DNA of 64,000 bases, from NCBI RefSeq assembly GCF_025791835.1, contig NZ_JAOXLP010000019.1:1-64000 (forward strand), written 5' to 3'. Origin of the DNA: Roseomonas xinghualingensis (GTDB taxonomy: Bacteria; Pseudomonadota; Alphaproteobacteria; Acetobacterales; Acetobacteraceae). A program made the position numbers and the translations under genes. This document shows positions 1 to 6,602 of the stretch, in pieces (the first letter of the stretch is position 1; the number at the start of each line of letters is the position of its first letter). The notes under the pieces were generated by a model. The model was not told where the DNA came from. It did no database searches and saw nothing but the letters and a program-made list of their open reading frames with translations.

Positions 1-222
1 CAGTTGGCGCAGCTCCGGCAGTCCGACAGCGCGGCGCAGCAACAGACCCAGACACTCATACAGAGCAACGTCCAGCTTCAGACGCGGATGGAAGACATCA
101 TCCGCCAGCTCAGCGAAATCAAATCACAGCTGAACCGGGGGGCGTTCTTCCCGTCCCCCGCCCAGCGCGGGAATGGAGAGGCCCCGGCCTTCTGGTTCGT
201 CCCGCCCGCTCAAGGCACCTGA
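1..222 (+). CDS. phage-type coiled-coil protein, C-terminal part
   Basis: The frame is open from the first base, so this is the C-terminal part of a gene starting before the window. The visible 70 or so residues are Gln/Ser-rich with a heptad-like stretch that should form a coiled coil, then a Pro-rich tail. It lies 47 bases ahead of a holin-like and a lysozyme-like gene, so it probably belongs to the same phage late operon, perhaps as a small tail or lysis accessory protein. No family is recognised. Confidence 0.5.
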   Translation, partial: QLAQLRQSDSAAQQQTQTLIQSNVQLQTRMEDIIRQLSEIKSQLNRGAFFPSPAQRGNGEAPAFWFVPPAQGT

Positions 223-269
223 CCCGCCGCCCGGCGGCACCGGGCAATCAGACAATCTGGAGAATTCGC

Positions 270-668
270 ATGGACCCCATCGTGGCGGCCCTGGTGACGC
301 ATGTCGTCATCCCGGGCGCAGTGGCTCTGCTTGGCGCCGTGGGCGCGTGGCTGGTGACGCGGCTGCCGGGCCCTCTGCGTGCGTGGCTGGCGAGCGGCAC
401 TCACCAGCGGGACATGGAGCTGCTGCTGGGCGCCATGACCCGCAAGGCGATGGAGCGCCTGACGACGGGCGGCGTCACAGTGAGCGCCCTGCCGGCCCTG
501 CTGGCCGAGGATGTGGTGGCCTACGCCAAGGCAAACTTGCCCGGCACCATCGCGAAGCTCGCGCCCGACGAGGCGGCTCTGCGGACCATGGCGACGGCGA
601 TTGTGGCCGAGGCTGCGGCGAAGCTGGCGGGCAAGGAGCCCGTCCTGCCGGCCAAGGGCGTCCTGTGA
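270..668 (+). CDS. holin-like small membrane protein (phage lysis cassette)
   Basis: This 132-residue protein has one clear hydrophobic segment at residues 8-30 followed by a soluble Ala-rich helical domain. The ATG has a GGAG ribosome-binding site seven bases upstream. Its stop (TGA, 666-668) overlaps the ATG of the next gene, which looks lytic. A short protein with an N-terminal membrane helix placed directly before a lytic enzyme fits a phage holin or holin-like protein. That role is inferred from position and topology, not from a recognised family motif. Confidence 0.5.
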   Translation: MDPIVAALVTHVVIPGAVALLGAVGAWLVTRLPGPLRAWLASGTHQRDMELLLGAMTRKAMERLTTGGVTVSALPALLAEDVVAYAKANLPGTIAKLAPDEAALRTMATAIVAEAAAKLAGKEPVLPAKGVL

Positions 669-1168
669 TGACCCCCGCCCTCGTCCTCCGCCTGACGGTG
701 GACCCCGTGCTGGCCTGGATGGCCGGCATGGGGGTTCGCTCCGACGACCGGGCCCGCGTGCTGCTGCTGGCGATCGCGGGTCAGGAGAGTGGGTTCCGGC
801 ACCGCCGGCAGGTGCCCGTCGCCCATGCCATGGGGCTCTGGCAATTCGAGCGGGGAGGGGGCGTGGCCGGGGTGCTGCGCCATGCCGCCAGTCGTCCCCA
901 TGCCCTGACCGCCTGCCAGGCGCTGCTGGTGCCGGCGACGCCCGAGGCGGTGCATCCGGCCCTGGAGTTCAACGACGACCTCGCCTGCGCCTTCGCCCGG
1001 CTGCTGCTGTTCACCGATCCGAAGGCGCTGCCACCGATGGATGAGCCCTATGCCGGCTGGGAGTATTACCTGCGCTGCTGGCGGCCAGGGAAGCCGCACC
1101 CAGGCACCTGGGCGGGGCACTGGCGGAACGCAAAGGAAGCCCTGACAATGGCGGGGGCGGTGAAATGA
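668..1168 (+). CDS. phage lysozyme/transglycosylase-like protein
   Basis: This 166-residue protein starts at an ATG that overlaps the stop of the holin-like gene by one base. Residues 35-60 carry a Gln-Glu-Ser-Gly-Phe motif and, about 17 residues on, Met-Gly-Leu-Trp-Gln-Phe-Glu. That spacing resembles lytic transglycosylase and lysozyme-like proteins, in which the Glu of ESGF is catalytic. It would cleave peptidoglycan at host lysis. A longer open frame begins at 173, but it overlaps the holin-like gene fully and is not favoured. The 3' end resembles a second, isolated 3' end at 3069-3122, suggesting that cargo was inserted here. Confidence 0.6.
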   Translation: MTPALVLRLTVDPVLAWMAGMGVRSDDRARVLLLAIAGQESGFRHRRQVPVAHAMGLWQFERGGGVAGVLRHAASRPHALTACQALLVPATPEAVHPALEFNDDLACAFARLLLFTDPKALPPMDEPYAGWEYYLRCWRPGKPHPGTWAGHWRNAKEALTMAGAVK

Positions 1169-1269
1169 ATAGCTTTCTCGCCCCCTCGCTGGTGGCTTAT
1201 CACGCAGGGTCGATCCTTGCCCGGATTGGCTGCTCGTGCTCCGCTTTCAACCAGTGGTTGGAGCAGAGC

Positions 1270-2316
1270 ATGGTTAGCAAGACAGTCCATTACCGCAGGT
1301 TCGAAACCCCGGATAAATCTGACGACGGTAACACTCTCCAGGCACTGTTAATTCGCTGCCTTTCGACAAAGGCTCCAAGCGGCAAGACCATACTCGACGA
1401 CTTCGACGCCAGGACTTTTCCGTTTCCTAATGATCACCAATTTCAGTGGCTCATCCATGCCATTGAAGCGAGTGATGAAAGTGTGTTCGGCGCGCTTTTG
1501 TTGTTCTGTCCCGATACTTACGTCCCCGTGATTGCGCGGCAAGAGAAAGCTACCGACGAACACAAGACGCTTGCAGAAACGCTTGCGGAGTTAGAAATCG
1601 CCGAACGCCCCCCTCTGGCAGGAGAGAGCTTCCTTGCCGGCATTGCATACTGGTACGTGGTCGGAAACCACATGTTCATTGTTCAGCATGTATCGCTTCA
1701 AACAAAGGCCTTCGAGTTGTACTTCGGACAACTATTCTCCGCAGCGGGGGTCGCCGACAAAAATAGCAAATTTGGACTGACATCTGTGTTCGACCGAGGT
1801 ATCGTAGGAGGTGATCTGCAGGAGGTAAGTGCGGTGGAGATCGGTGGAGTAATGCCACGGTTTTCGCCGGAAGCTCGGGCAGCTGCTGCGGAGTTGGTGA
1901 GCCGGGAGATCAAGACCGAGAAGGAAGTTGGAGTTCAGCGCGTCGCGCTTTTCGACAAGGCCAAAGAGATCCTTGTGGCCTGTCTAGGCTCGGCCAACGC
2001 CGAAAAGATTATGCTGCAAATGCCCGCTGATGCCGAGCTGCAAGTAGACGTGCGCTTCGGGTACCGGACGCGCAAGCGGTCGGTGTCGCGGGCGGCGCTG
2101 CTAGAGCTCGCGCAGGCCGCGCGTAATCTGCCGGATGGAGAGGTCCGCGCCATCGGGAGGGATGGCAAGCAGATCGGCAGTGATCTGCGACTTAGTACCC
2201 CGATGCCGTTTGAAATGGTGCGAGCGCGCGGATCTCTGATCAAGCTCGACAGCGCCAAGGCGCAGTTGCAGCGTGTTTACCAGCGATTTGTCGAAGACAA
2301 GAAAATCGATCCATGA
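1270..2316 (+). CDS. prophage cargo protein, possible RexA-like partner of the next gene
   Basis: This 348-residue soluble protein has no recognised motif. I chose the ATG at 1270, which has GGAG seven bases upstream. An in-frame ATG at 1165 overlaps the lysozyme-like gene and would add 35 atypical residues. Base composition is visibly lower in GC than the host genes. The last four bases overlap the start of a four-helix membrane protein, so the two are translationally coupled. A soluble protein coupled to a small four-helix membrane protein on a prophage is the layout of lambda RexA-RexB. By eye, the order of a mid-protein Gly/Phe-rich strand segment, a later Lys/Arg-rich strand and a helical C-terminus also recalls RexA. 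The similarity is distant and unproven. It could instead be another unnamed phage-exclusion or moron protein. Confidence 0.5.
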   Translation: MVSKTVHYRRFETPDKSDDGNTLQALLIRCLSTKAPSGKTILDDFDARTFPFPNDHQFQWLIHAIEASDESVFGALLLFCPDTYVPVIARQEKATDEHKTLAETLAELEIAERPPLAGESFLAGIAYWYVVGNHMFIVQHVSLQTKAFELYFGQLFSAAGVADKNSKFGLTSVFDRGIVGGDLQEVSAVEIGGVMPRFSPEARAAAAELVSREIKTEKEVGVQRVALFDKAKEILVACLGSANAEKIMLQMPADAELQVDVRFGYRTRKRSVSRAALLELAQAARNLPDGEVRAIGRDGKQIGSDLRLSTPMPFEMVRARGSLIKLDSAKAQLQRVYQRFVEDKKIDP

Positions 2317-2915
2317 GCAGCAATCCTCCAAGGGCAATCTCGGCACTTTCGCTTGGGATGATGGCGCTCGCTCTTATCGCTGGCGGGGCGGCATTTAAGT
2401 TCGTGAACTTGGCGCTCTGGGAGCCGGTTTTTCCTGGGCTTCTCGTTGCGATTTCGATGCTTGGGGCGGCCGTGCTTGTGCGGTTGGCCCGGAATGCTCC
2501 CATCACGGCGCCGACCGCATTTGATCAGACAGACCTTGAACGGTTCTTTGACACGCTTGAGGTTCTGTCAAAGCGGCTATTCGCTATATTCGCACAAGTC
2601 ATAGCTGTAATAGCAATTGTTCTTCTCTCGGTGGTGACAGTTCAAAAGCTCAAGAACGATCCGTCTCCAGGCTGGACTTTAATATCGCCATTCTGCTCGG
2701 CCGCTCTAAGTGCGTTCCTTATCTGGCTTTTATACAAGCTGGTAGAAATGGCTCACGGAGACATCGGCTTCCTTCGCCTGCAGAGGACCATTCTGGAGGG
2801 TGCTGTGGGTCGTGAGCGTCAGAAGGAAGCCAAGAGGAAGGTTGAGGCCCCGACAGTCCTGCGCAGCAGCGGTAGCTATGGGCGTGCCCTGCCAGAGGGT
2901 AACGGAGAAAGCTGA
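2313..2915 (+). CDS. four-helix membrane protein, possible RexB-like effector
   Basis: This 200-residue protein has four predicted membrane helices at about 9-30, 37-58, 90-111 and 121-143. A basic, charged cytoplasmic tail follows (Arg/Lys-rich, 165-180). The ATGA overlap with the upstream gene implies coupled translation. It lies between phage lysis genes and the attachment site, a usual place for cargo. Lambda RexB is a four-helix inner-membrane channel activated by RexA. This protein matches in topology and gene order but is longer (200 versus 144 residues). Function is inferred only from architecture. Confidence 0.5.
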   Translation: MSSNPPRAISALSLGMMALALIAGGAAFKFVNLALWEPVFPGLLVAISMLGAAVLVRLARNAPITAPTAFDQTDLERFFDTLEVLSKRLFAIFAQVIAVIAIVLLSVVTVQKLKNDPSPGWTLISPFCSAALSAFLIWLLYKLVEMAHGDIGFLRLQRTILEGAVGRERQKEAKRKVEAPTVLRSSGSYGRALPEGNGES

Positions 2916-3068
2916 TAGGCGAGTGGACTAGTAGGTCAGCCGCTTCTCCCATGTGGATCGGCACTTAGTCCTGGGGCAACCCAGGCGAAGCCATCTGGCG
3001 GATGAGGCTTATCCTCATAACCCATTGGCGGATAGGTGGCCGAAGCTACCGAGGTGAGCAGACTGCCC

Positions 3069-3122
3069 GGCCACTCGCGGAACGCGCTGGAGGCTATGGC
3101 GGGGGAGCGGGCGCTGCCCTAA
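3069..3122 (+). pseudogene. displaced 3' end resembling that of the lysozyme-like gene
   Basis: The frame reads Gly-His-Ser-Arg-Asn-Ala-Leu-Glu-Ala-Met-Ala-Gly and then a stop. The end of the lysozyme-like gene reads Gly-His-Trp-Arg-Asn-Ala-Lys-Glu-Ala and, three codons later, Met-Ala-Gly. The DNA is similar too, sharing GCGGAACGC and ATGGCGGGGG. The in-frame sequence is open back only to a TAG at 3033. Its stop overlaps the stop of the convergent gene at 3119, as intact phage genes often do. The simplest reading is that this was the original 3' end before the 1.9-kb cargo was inserted. Confidence 0.45.
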
Positions 3123-3376
3123 CCCCCCGGTAGCACATACCCCTGTGGCAGCGTGCGGTGGTCCAGCCACGCATCCAGCACCCGCACGAGCATGCTCATG
3201 TTGCCCACACCGCGCCAGAAGCCCGGCAGGTCTTCCGGCCCGCCCTCCAGATACCAGAGCGTCTCCTTGCTGTTCGCGAGGAGGGTGGCGCCCCGGTAGG
3301 ACCAGGTTGGGCCGCCGAACTTGCCGCTCTGGGTGATGAGGCGCGGCTGGTGGTCGGGGATCAGGGCGTCGGGCAT
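3119..3376 (-). CDS. hypothetical prophage protein
   Basis: This 85-residue reading starts at an internal ATG (3374-3376). An open frame runs further up to 3508, adding 44 basic, low-complexity residues that include one of the 19-bp repeats. The protein is rich in Trp, Tyr and Gly, with no membrane segment and no recognised motif. It is convergent with the displaced lysozyme-like 3' end, overlapping its stop codon. It probably belongs to the original phage rather than to the inserted cargo. Confidence 0.4.
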   Translation of the reverse strand: MPDALIPDHQPRLITQSGKFGGPTWSYRGATLLANSKETLWYLEGGPEDLPGFWRGVGNMSMLVRVLDAWLDHRTLPQGYVLPGG

Positions 3377-3441
3377 GGGGCTGTATAGCCCGATTCCCTC
3401 TGGCCCTGCACGCCAGGGATTCCCTTCCGATCCGGCGGCGT

Positions 3442-3460
3442 ATAGAATCGGCGGGCTGCG
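3442..3460. repeat. 19-bp direct repeat, copy 1
   Basis: The sequence atagaatcggcgggctgcg is found exactly here and at 4921-4939. The two copies bracket the three-gene cassette 3547-4915. The TATAGAAT at its left edge could also serve as a -10 element for the rightward genes, but no convincing -35 is seen. Confidence 0.7.
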
Positions 3461-3546
3461 GCGGCGTGGATGGACACGCGAAAGCTGATTATCCCTTTGA
3501 CATAGCAAGCTTGGCTAGAATCGGATCGGCCTCGTAAAAGCGTGGC

Positions 3547-4104
3547 ATGTCATTAGCGACACGGAACCGTGACGTTCGCAGGGTCGAGGCCTTCCTCAAG
3601 GAAGCGAAGATGCTGGACGAGCAAATCCCCGAATGGGGCATCCAGCACCGCGGCGAGAAGGACGCGAACCACAGGAATAACTCGGCGTTCGCCATGACGT
3701 GGTCAATTATTGACGGCAGTGGCGTAAGAAGATCGCGGCTTCAATTCAGGTACCACGCCCTCCGGCCCGAATGCCCGACCATTTCTCTGTTGTTTCAAGA
3801 CAATCTGGTGTGCAGGGTTGACTTTGTTTCGCCTGAAGAGTGCAAGTTCAACCCGCCCTGGGCGCGCCGCCTTGGATGCCCTGCGACGGTATGCGGACCA
3901 CACGAACATTCCTGGGATGACAACCAGGAGCATCTCCAACGCGGCGGTCCATGGGAACTTCCCTGCCGTCGGCCGATTCCGCCGAATCTTCGGCGCCTGA
4001 ATCAAGTTCTTCCTTGGCTGGCCGAGAAGGTGAACCTAACGTTGCCCGAAGGTTGGAGAGAGTTCGATGTTGCGCCGCCAAGTGACCTGTTTGCTGGTCG
4101 GTGA
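3547..4104 (+). CDS. cargo cassette gene A, unknown function, His/Cys motif
   Basis: This 185-residue soluble protein is the first gene of a three-gene cassette. Its stop overlaps the GTG start of the next gene by four bases. Around residues 113-129 there is a Cys-Gly-Pro-His-Glu-His motif followed by another His, which could bind a metal. The N-terminal third is charged and probably helical. I do not recognise the family with confidence. Its position in prophage cargo and its coupling to a conserved-looking partner suggest a defence, exclusion or toxin-antitoxin role, but nothing in the sequence proves this. Confidence 0.5.
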   Translation: MSLATRNRDVRRVEAFLKEAKMLDEQIPEWGIQHRGEKDANHRNNSAFAMTWSIIDGSGVRRSRLQFRYHALRPECPTISLLFQDNLVCRVDFVSPEECKFNPPWARRLGCPATVCGPHEHSWDDNQEHLQRGGPWELPCRRPIPPNLRRLNQVLPWLAEKVNLTLPEGWREFDVAPPSDLFAGR

Positions 4105-4847
4105 GCCCGATGCTCTGTGACAAGGTTGCTGCTGCCCTGACGGAGTTCGCCAAGTGCGAACAGACGCACGAGGGGGCGCGCATTCCTACGCACTGCTTGT
4201 ATCCGTCCTTCGAGCCGGTGAACGTCTTCGTCGTTGGTTATGGGGATGGCTTCAAGGTCCATGACGGGGGGGGGGCCGTGCGTTCAGCGTGGGATCATGG
4301 CCGCGACAGCAGTTCCGCTTACGCTCTGCTGCGTCAGCACGCTTCAATGCACCAACTCCATGCCGTTGGAGATTCCTTGGTCGCCGAGGTAGAGGATCAG
4401 AGCTGGTTGACCTCTGCAATCCTCGCGGTCGCAAATGCGTCTGCCTCGGTTGCTTATGCTGCCCTGGATCGTGCAGCCGCAAAGACGGCAGACAACTTAA
4501 AAGACAAGGTTGAGGCCATCCTTCTGAAGGCGGCGCCTCGCAACAGCATCACAAAGTCATTCGAGGTTAAGGGAAAGAGTAGGAAACAATACGAATTCGA
4601 TTTTGGTGTTCGCCACAGAGACAATGGCTGGATATTGGTAGACGCCATTTCTCCCCACCACGCTTCGATCTCATCGAAGTATGTTGCTTTCTCGGACACC
4701 AAAGAAGCCGACATAGCGATTTTCGGCAGGATGGCCGTTTTCCAGTATGAACTGGACCAGTCCGACGCAGCGCTCATGCAACAGGTGGCGGATTTGGTTC
4801 CTTTGATGGCGTTGCAGGACGGCATCTTGAGGGAGCTACGCCAATGA
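4101..4847 (+). CDS. cargo cassette gene B, DUF1828/DUF1829-like protein
   Basis: This 248-residue protein begins at a GTG overlapping the previous stop; an ATG at 4110 is an equally good start. Residues 30-70 hold a Thr-His-Cys-Leu-Tyr-Pro-Ser-Phe stretch and then Val-His-Asp-Gly-Gly-Gly. This recalls the N-terminal DUF1828 region of phage-associated proteins, which pairs with a C-terminal DUF1829 region. The match is from memory and by eye. Its last bases overlap the start of a 23-codon frame. A seven-G run at 4266-4273 is a potential slippage site. Function is unknown. Confidence 0.5.
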   Translation: MSPMLCDKVAAALTEFAKCEQTHEGARIPTHCLYPSFEPVNVFVVGYGDGFKVHDGGGAVRSAWDHGRDSSSAYALLRQHASMHQLHAVGDSLVAEVEDQSWLTSAILAVANASASVAYAALDRAAAKTADNLKDKVEAILLKAAPRNSITKSFEVKGKSRKQYEFDFGVRHRDNGWILVDAISPHHASISSKYVAFSDTKEADIAIFGRMAVFQYELDQSDAALMQQVADLVPLMALQDGILRELRQ

Positions 4848-4915
4848 CGCGCGACCGTCAGGCGAACAACGAACAGCGCGACGCAGTCCTGCGACGCATG
4901 CTTTCCCCGCCGTAG
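4844..4915 (+). CDS. 23-residue coupled small protein, cargo cassette gene C
   Basis: An ATG overlaps the TGA of gene B (ATGA, 4844-4847) and opens a 23-codon frame ending in TAG at 4913-4915. The peptide is highly charged and helical, ending Arg-Arg-Met-Leu-Ser-Pro-Pro. The exact overlap mirrors the coupling of genes A and B. The second 19-bp repeat begins five bases after the stop. It may be a true microprotein or the truncated start of a longer third gene. Confidence 0.4.
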   Translation: MTRDRQANNEQRDAVLRRMLSPP

Positions 4916-4920
4916 GGCGC

Positions 4921-4939
4921 ATAGAATCGGCGGGCTGCG
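4921..4939. repeat. 19-bp direct repeat, copy 2
   Basis: This is an exact copy of 3442-3460, five bases after the small third gene of the cassette. It marks the right border of the region bracketed by the repeats. Confidence 0.7.
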
Positions 4940-5028
4940 CGCGGCAGCGTTTGGGGCCGGAAGCTAGAGCCGTACACGCCCGCCAAGCCGCTTCAACCGC
5001 CGGGGTTCGCGCCCGGCCCGCAGCACAG

Positions 5029-5068
5029 AACGGCCGGTGGTGGGCGGGGGCCTGCCGCCGGCCGTTTT
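5029..5068 (+). terminator. intrinsic terminator
   Basis: A nine-base stem (AACGGCCGG with CCGGCCGTT) encloses a G/C-rich loop that can pair further, and runs into four T residues. It lies downstream of the cargo cassette and would end rightward prophage transcription before the attachment site. The rest of 4940-5185 holds no gene I can support; it becomes AT-richer from about 5100. Confidence 0.6.
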
Positions 5069-5185
5069 GCGTTGGGGGATGGGCAGCTTAGGCTAGTCAC
5101 CCGCCCATAAATCCCTTCTGAATCAATGCTGTGAACGTAGCGTGAATCTCGACTAAGGGCACTGAAAACATTAGTAAACCCGACA

Positions 5186-5231
5186 AATCATAATCCCTTG
5201 GTCGGCGGTTCAAATCCGTCCGTCGCTACCA
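5186..5231 (+). other. 3' half of a tRNA-Met(CAU) gene, element attachment site
   Basis: The sequence runs from the anticodon loop (TCATAA at 5188-5193, anticodon CAT) through a TCCCT stem strand and a five-base variable loop. It continues with a complete T arm (GGCGG, TTCAAAT, CCGTC), the acceptor strand CGTCGCT, the discriminator A and an encoded CCA (5229-5231). No matching 5' half exists upstream: there is no D arm and no acceptor strand complementary to CGTCGCT. Tyrosine-recombinase elements commonly insert in tRNA genes and leave such a 3' duplicate at one end, so this marks the right end of the element that occupies 1-5185. Confidence 0.8.
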
Positions 5232-5235
5232 CCGC

Positions 5236-5260
5236 AAAGCCCTGTTAGTTTCGGGCTTTC
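5236..5260 (+). terminator. terminator of the former tRNA gene
   Basis: A seven-base stem, AAAGCCC with GGGCTTT, lies four bases after the CCA of the tRNA fragment. It is probably the native terminator of the host tRNA gene, supporting the view that host sequence starts here. Confidence 0.6.
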
Positions 5261-5568
5261 CATGGCTTGCCTGCCGGCGCCTCCTCAAAGCTTCCTGCCT
5301 CACCACCCTCCAGTCTGTCTGGATCCTTGATCCAGCGGGCTGTGCTGGCTGCGCTTCCTGCCCGATATTTTGGCCCGATATCTTGGTGCGTGGCACGGAA
5401 GAGGAGAAAGGCCGCGTCGCTGCCGGTCTTTCTCTTCCGCCGGGGGAGGGCATTGGAGGATCGAGATCCCAATCCCAGCCCACCTTGCCGACCCGGCGGA
5501 AAACAAGGCTTGCGAGCTCAGCTCGGTAGGCAGGCGCATTTTCCATTACGGAGCGATATGGCGTGCCA
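5261..5568. other. intergenic stretch, no gene seen
   Basis: Overlapping open frames exist on both strands, but none has a credible start, composition or neighbour relation. It separates the attachment site from a convergent phasin-like gene. Confidence 0.5.
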
Positions 5569-6015
5569 TCAATGGGTGGTTTCCCGCTGCGTCCACTCTT
5601 CCGGGAGGGGGCGTGCCGCGTGTTGCGGCGGCGGGATATCGGGTGCCTTTCTGACGGCCGACGCAAAGTCGTCAAACACCTGACAGCTCCGTTGTACAAA
5701 GACCTGGACGCCGCTTCCTGTTGAGGCTGTCCAGGCACGGAACACCTGGGAAATGGCGTCGAGTGTCGCGTCCTGCTGCAGGCGGAGCAGGTCACGGTTT
5801 GCGTCAAGGAGTTGCCTGTGCATGTTCATCATGGCCTGAAGCGTCGCCAGGCTTCTCCAGGCTGTGATGCTCGCGTCGTCATACTGATGAATAAGCACAT
5901 CCCCTGCCATCATCATCGCCGGAGGCCGCACTGGGCCTCCCTGACCATCGGATGGCCGGGTCGGCTTCCCTTCCTGGCGTGCACCCCCGGGAGGTACTGT
6001 TTCCATGCGTGGCAT
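5569..6015 (-). CDS. small helical phasin-like protein
   Basis: This is a 148-residue protein. The start at 6015 has GGGAG seven bases upstream; an ATG directly before it (6018) is possible. After a Pro/Gly-rich N-terminus, residues 35-130 form long amphipathic helices with few charges broken by Pro, then a Pro-rich tail. Length and composition recall phasins, which coat polyhydroxyalkanoate granules, but no diagnostic motif is seen. It is the first host protein gene beside the attachment site. Confidence 0.45.
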   Translation of the reverse strand: MPRMETVPPGGARQEGKPTRPSDGQGGPVRPPAMMMAGDVLIHQYDDASITAWRSLATLQAMMNMHRQLLDANRDLLRLQQDATLDAISQVFRAWTASTGSGVQVFVQRSCQVFDDFASAVRKAPDIPPPQHAARPLPEEWTQRETTH

Positions 6016-6018
6016 CAT

Positions 6019-6602
6019 ACGTCTCCCTTCAAGGATTACGGCTAGGCTTTCCCGTTGATGGACTTGCGGTGCGCCGGTCGGCTCCGACGCTGCGCTGCGG
6101 CCCCGGATCTCGGCCAAGCCAAGCACGGCTTACAGTCCGACGTGCCCCGACAGAGCCGAGGCAAGCCAGAGGAGAAAGGCCCCGCCTGTTATAGCGGCTT
6201 TGTCTTTGGTCCATCGCCATCGGCATCGCTGCACCTCCAGCAACAAATCTGGCTGCAACAAGAATCGTCGATGGTGCGCGGTGACTTGGGAACGCGGTTC
6301 AGGCGCATCAGTGGTGATGCCGTTGCCACGCCCTGCGTTCTGGGCGTGAGGAGATGGCCATAGGAAGTAACGCGTTAGGGGCCCTTACTTTTACATCACA
6401 GCAGGAAAAGGCCATGTACCAAAGTTCATGAACGACTGACCCTCAGGCCAGCGCGCGGACCGTAGCGTTTACACCAGTGCAGAGGCTTGTTGGCCCACTG
6501 AATCAACAGCGCCTTTGCTGCCTGCCTTTTCTCGCATGGCGTTGGCCTCCCGCCCCAAATCACGCAAGGTCAGATCGAGAATGCGGTAGCTTGGAGTCTC
6601 GC
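6019..6602. other. upstream region of dadA, no gene supported
   Basis: About 580 bases without a supported gene. On the minus strand a frame from about 6590 to a stop at 6469 reads like the helical, charged C-terminus of a protein but has no start and overlaps dadA. It may be a relic. Palindromic patches (aacgcgtt, gggccc) occur near 6370-6390. Any dadA promoter should lie here. Confidence 0.4.

Noticed and set aside
4266..4273. G-run in cassette gene B as a programmed frameshift or sequencing error
   Set aside because: The frame continues with coherent sequence on both sides, so no frameshift needs to be assumed.
5156..5231. A complete tRNA gene
   Set aside because: The T arm, acceptor strand and CCA are present, but no D arm and no 5' acceptor strand matching CGTCGCT occurs in the 80 bases upstream; only the 3' half is real.
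5226..5807. 193-codon minus-strand frame next to the attachment site
   Set aside because: Arg/Pro/Ser-rich translation without domain-like pattern, overlapping the phasin-like gene and the tRNA terminator.
6469..6590. Minus-strand protein-like C-terminus ahead of dadA
   Set aside because: It has no start codon and runs back into dadA; it could be a relic but cannot be supported as a gene.
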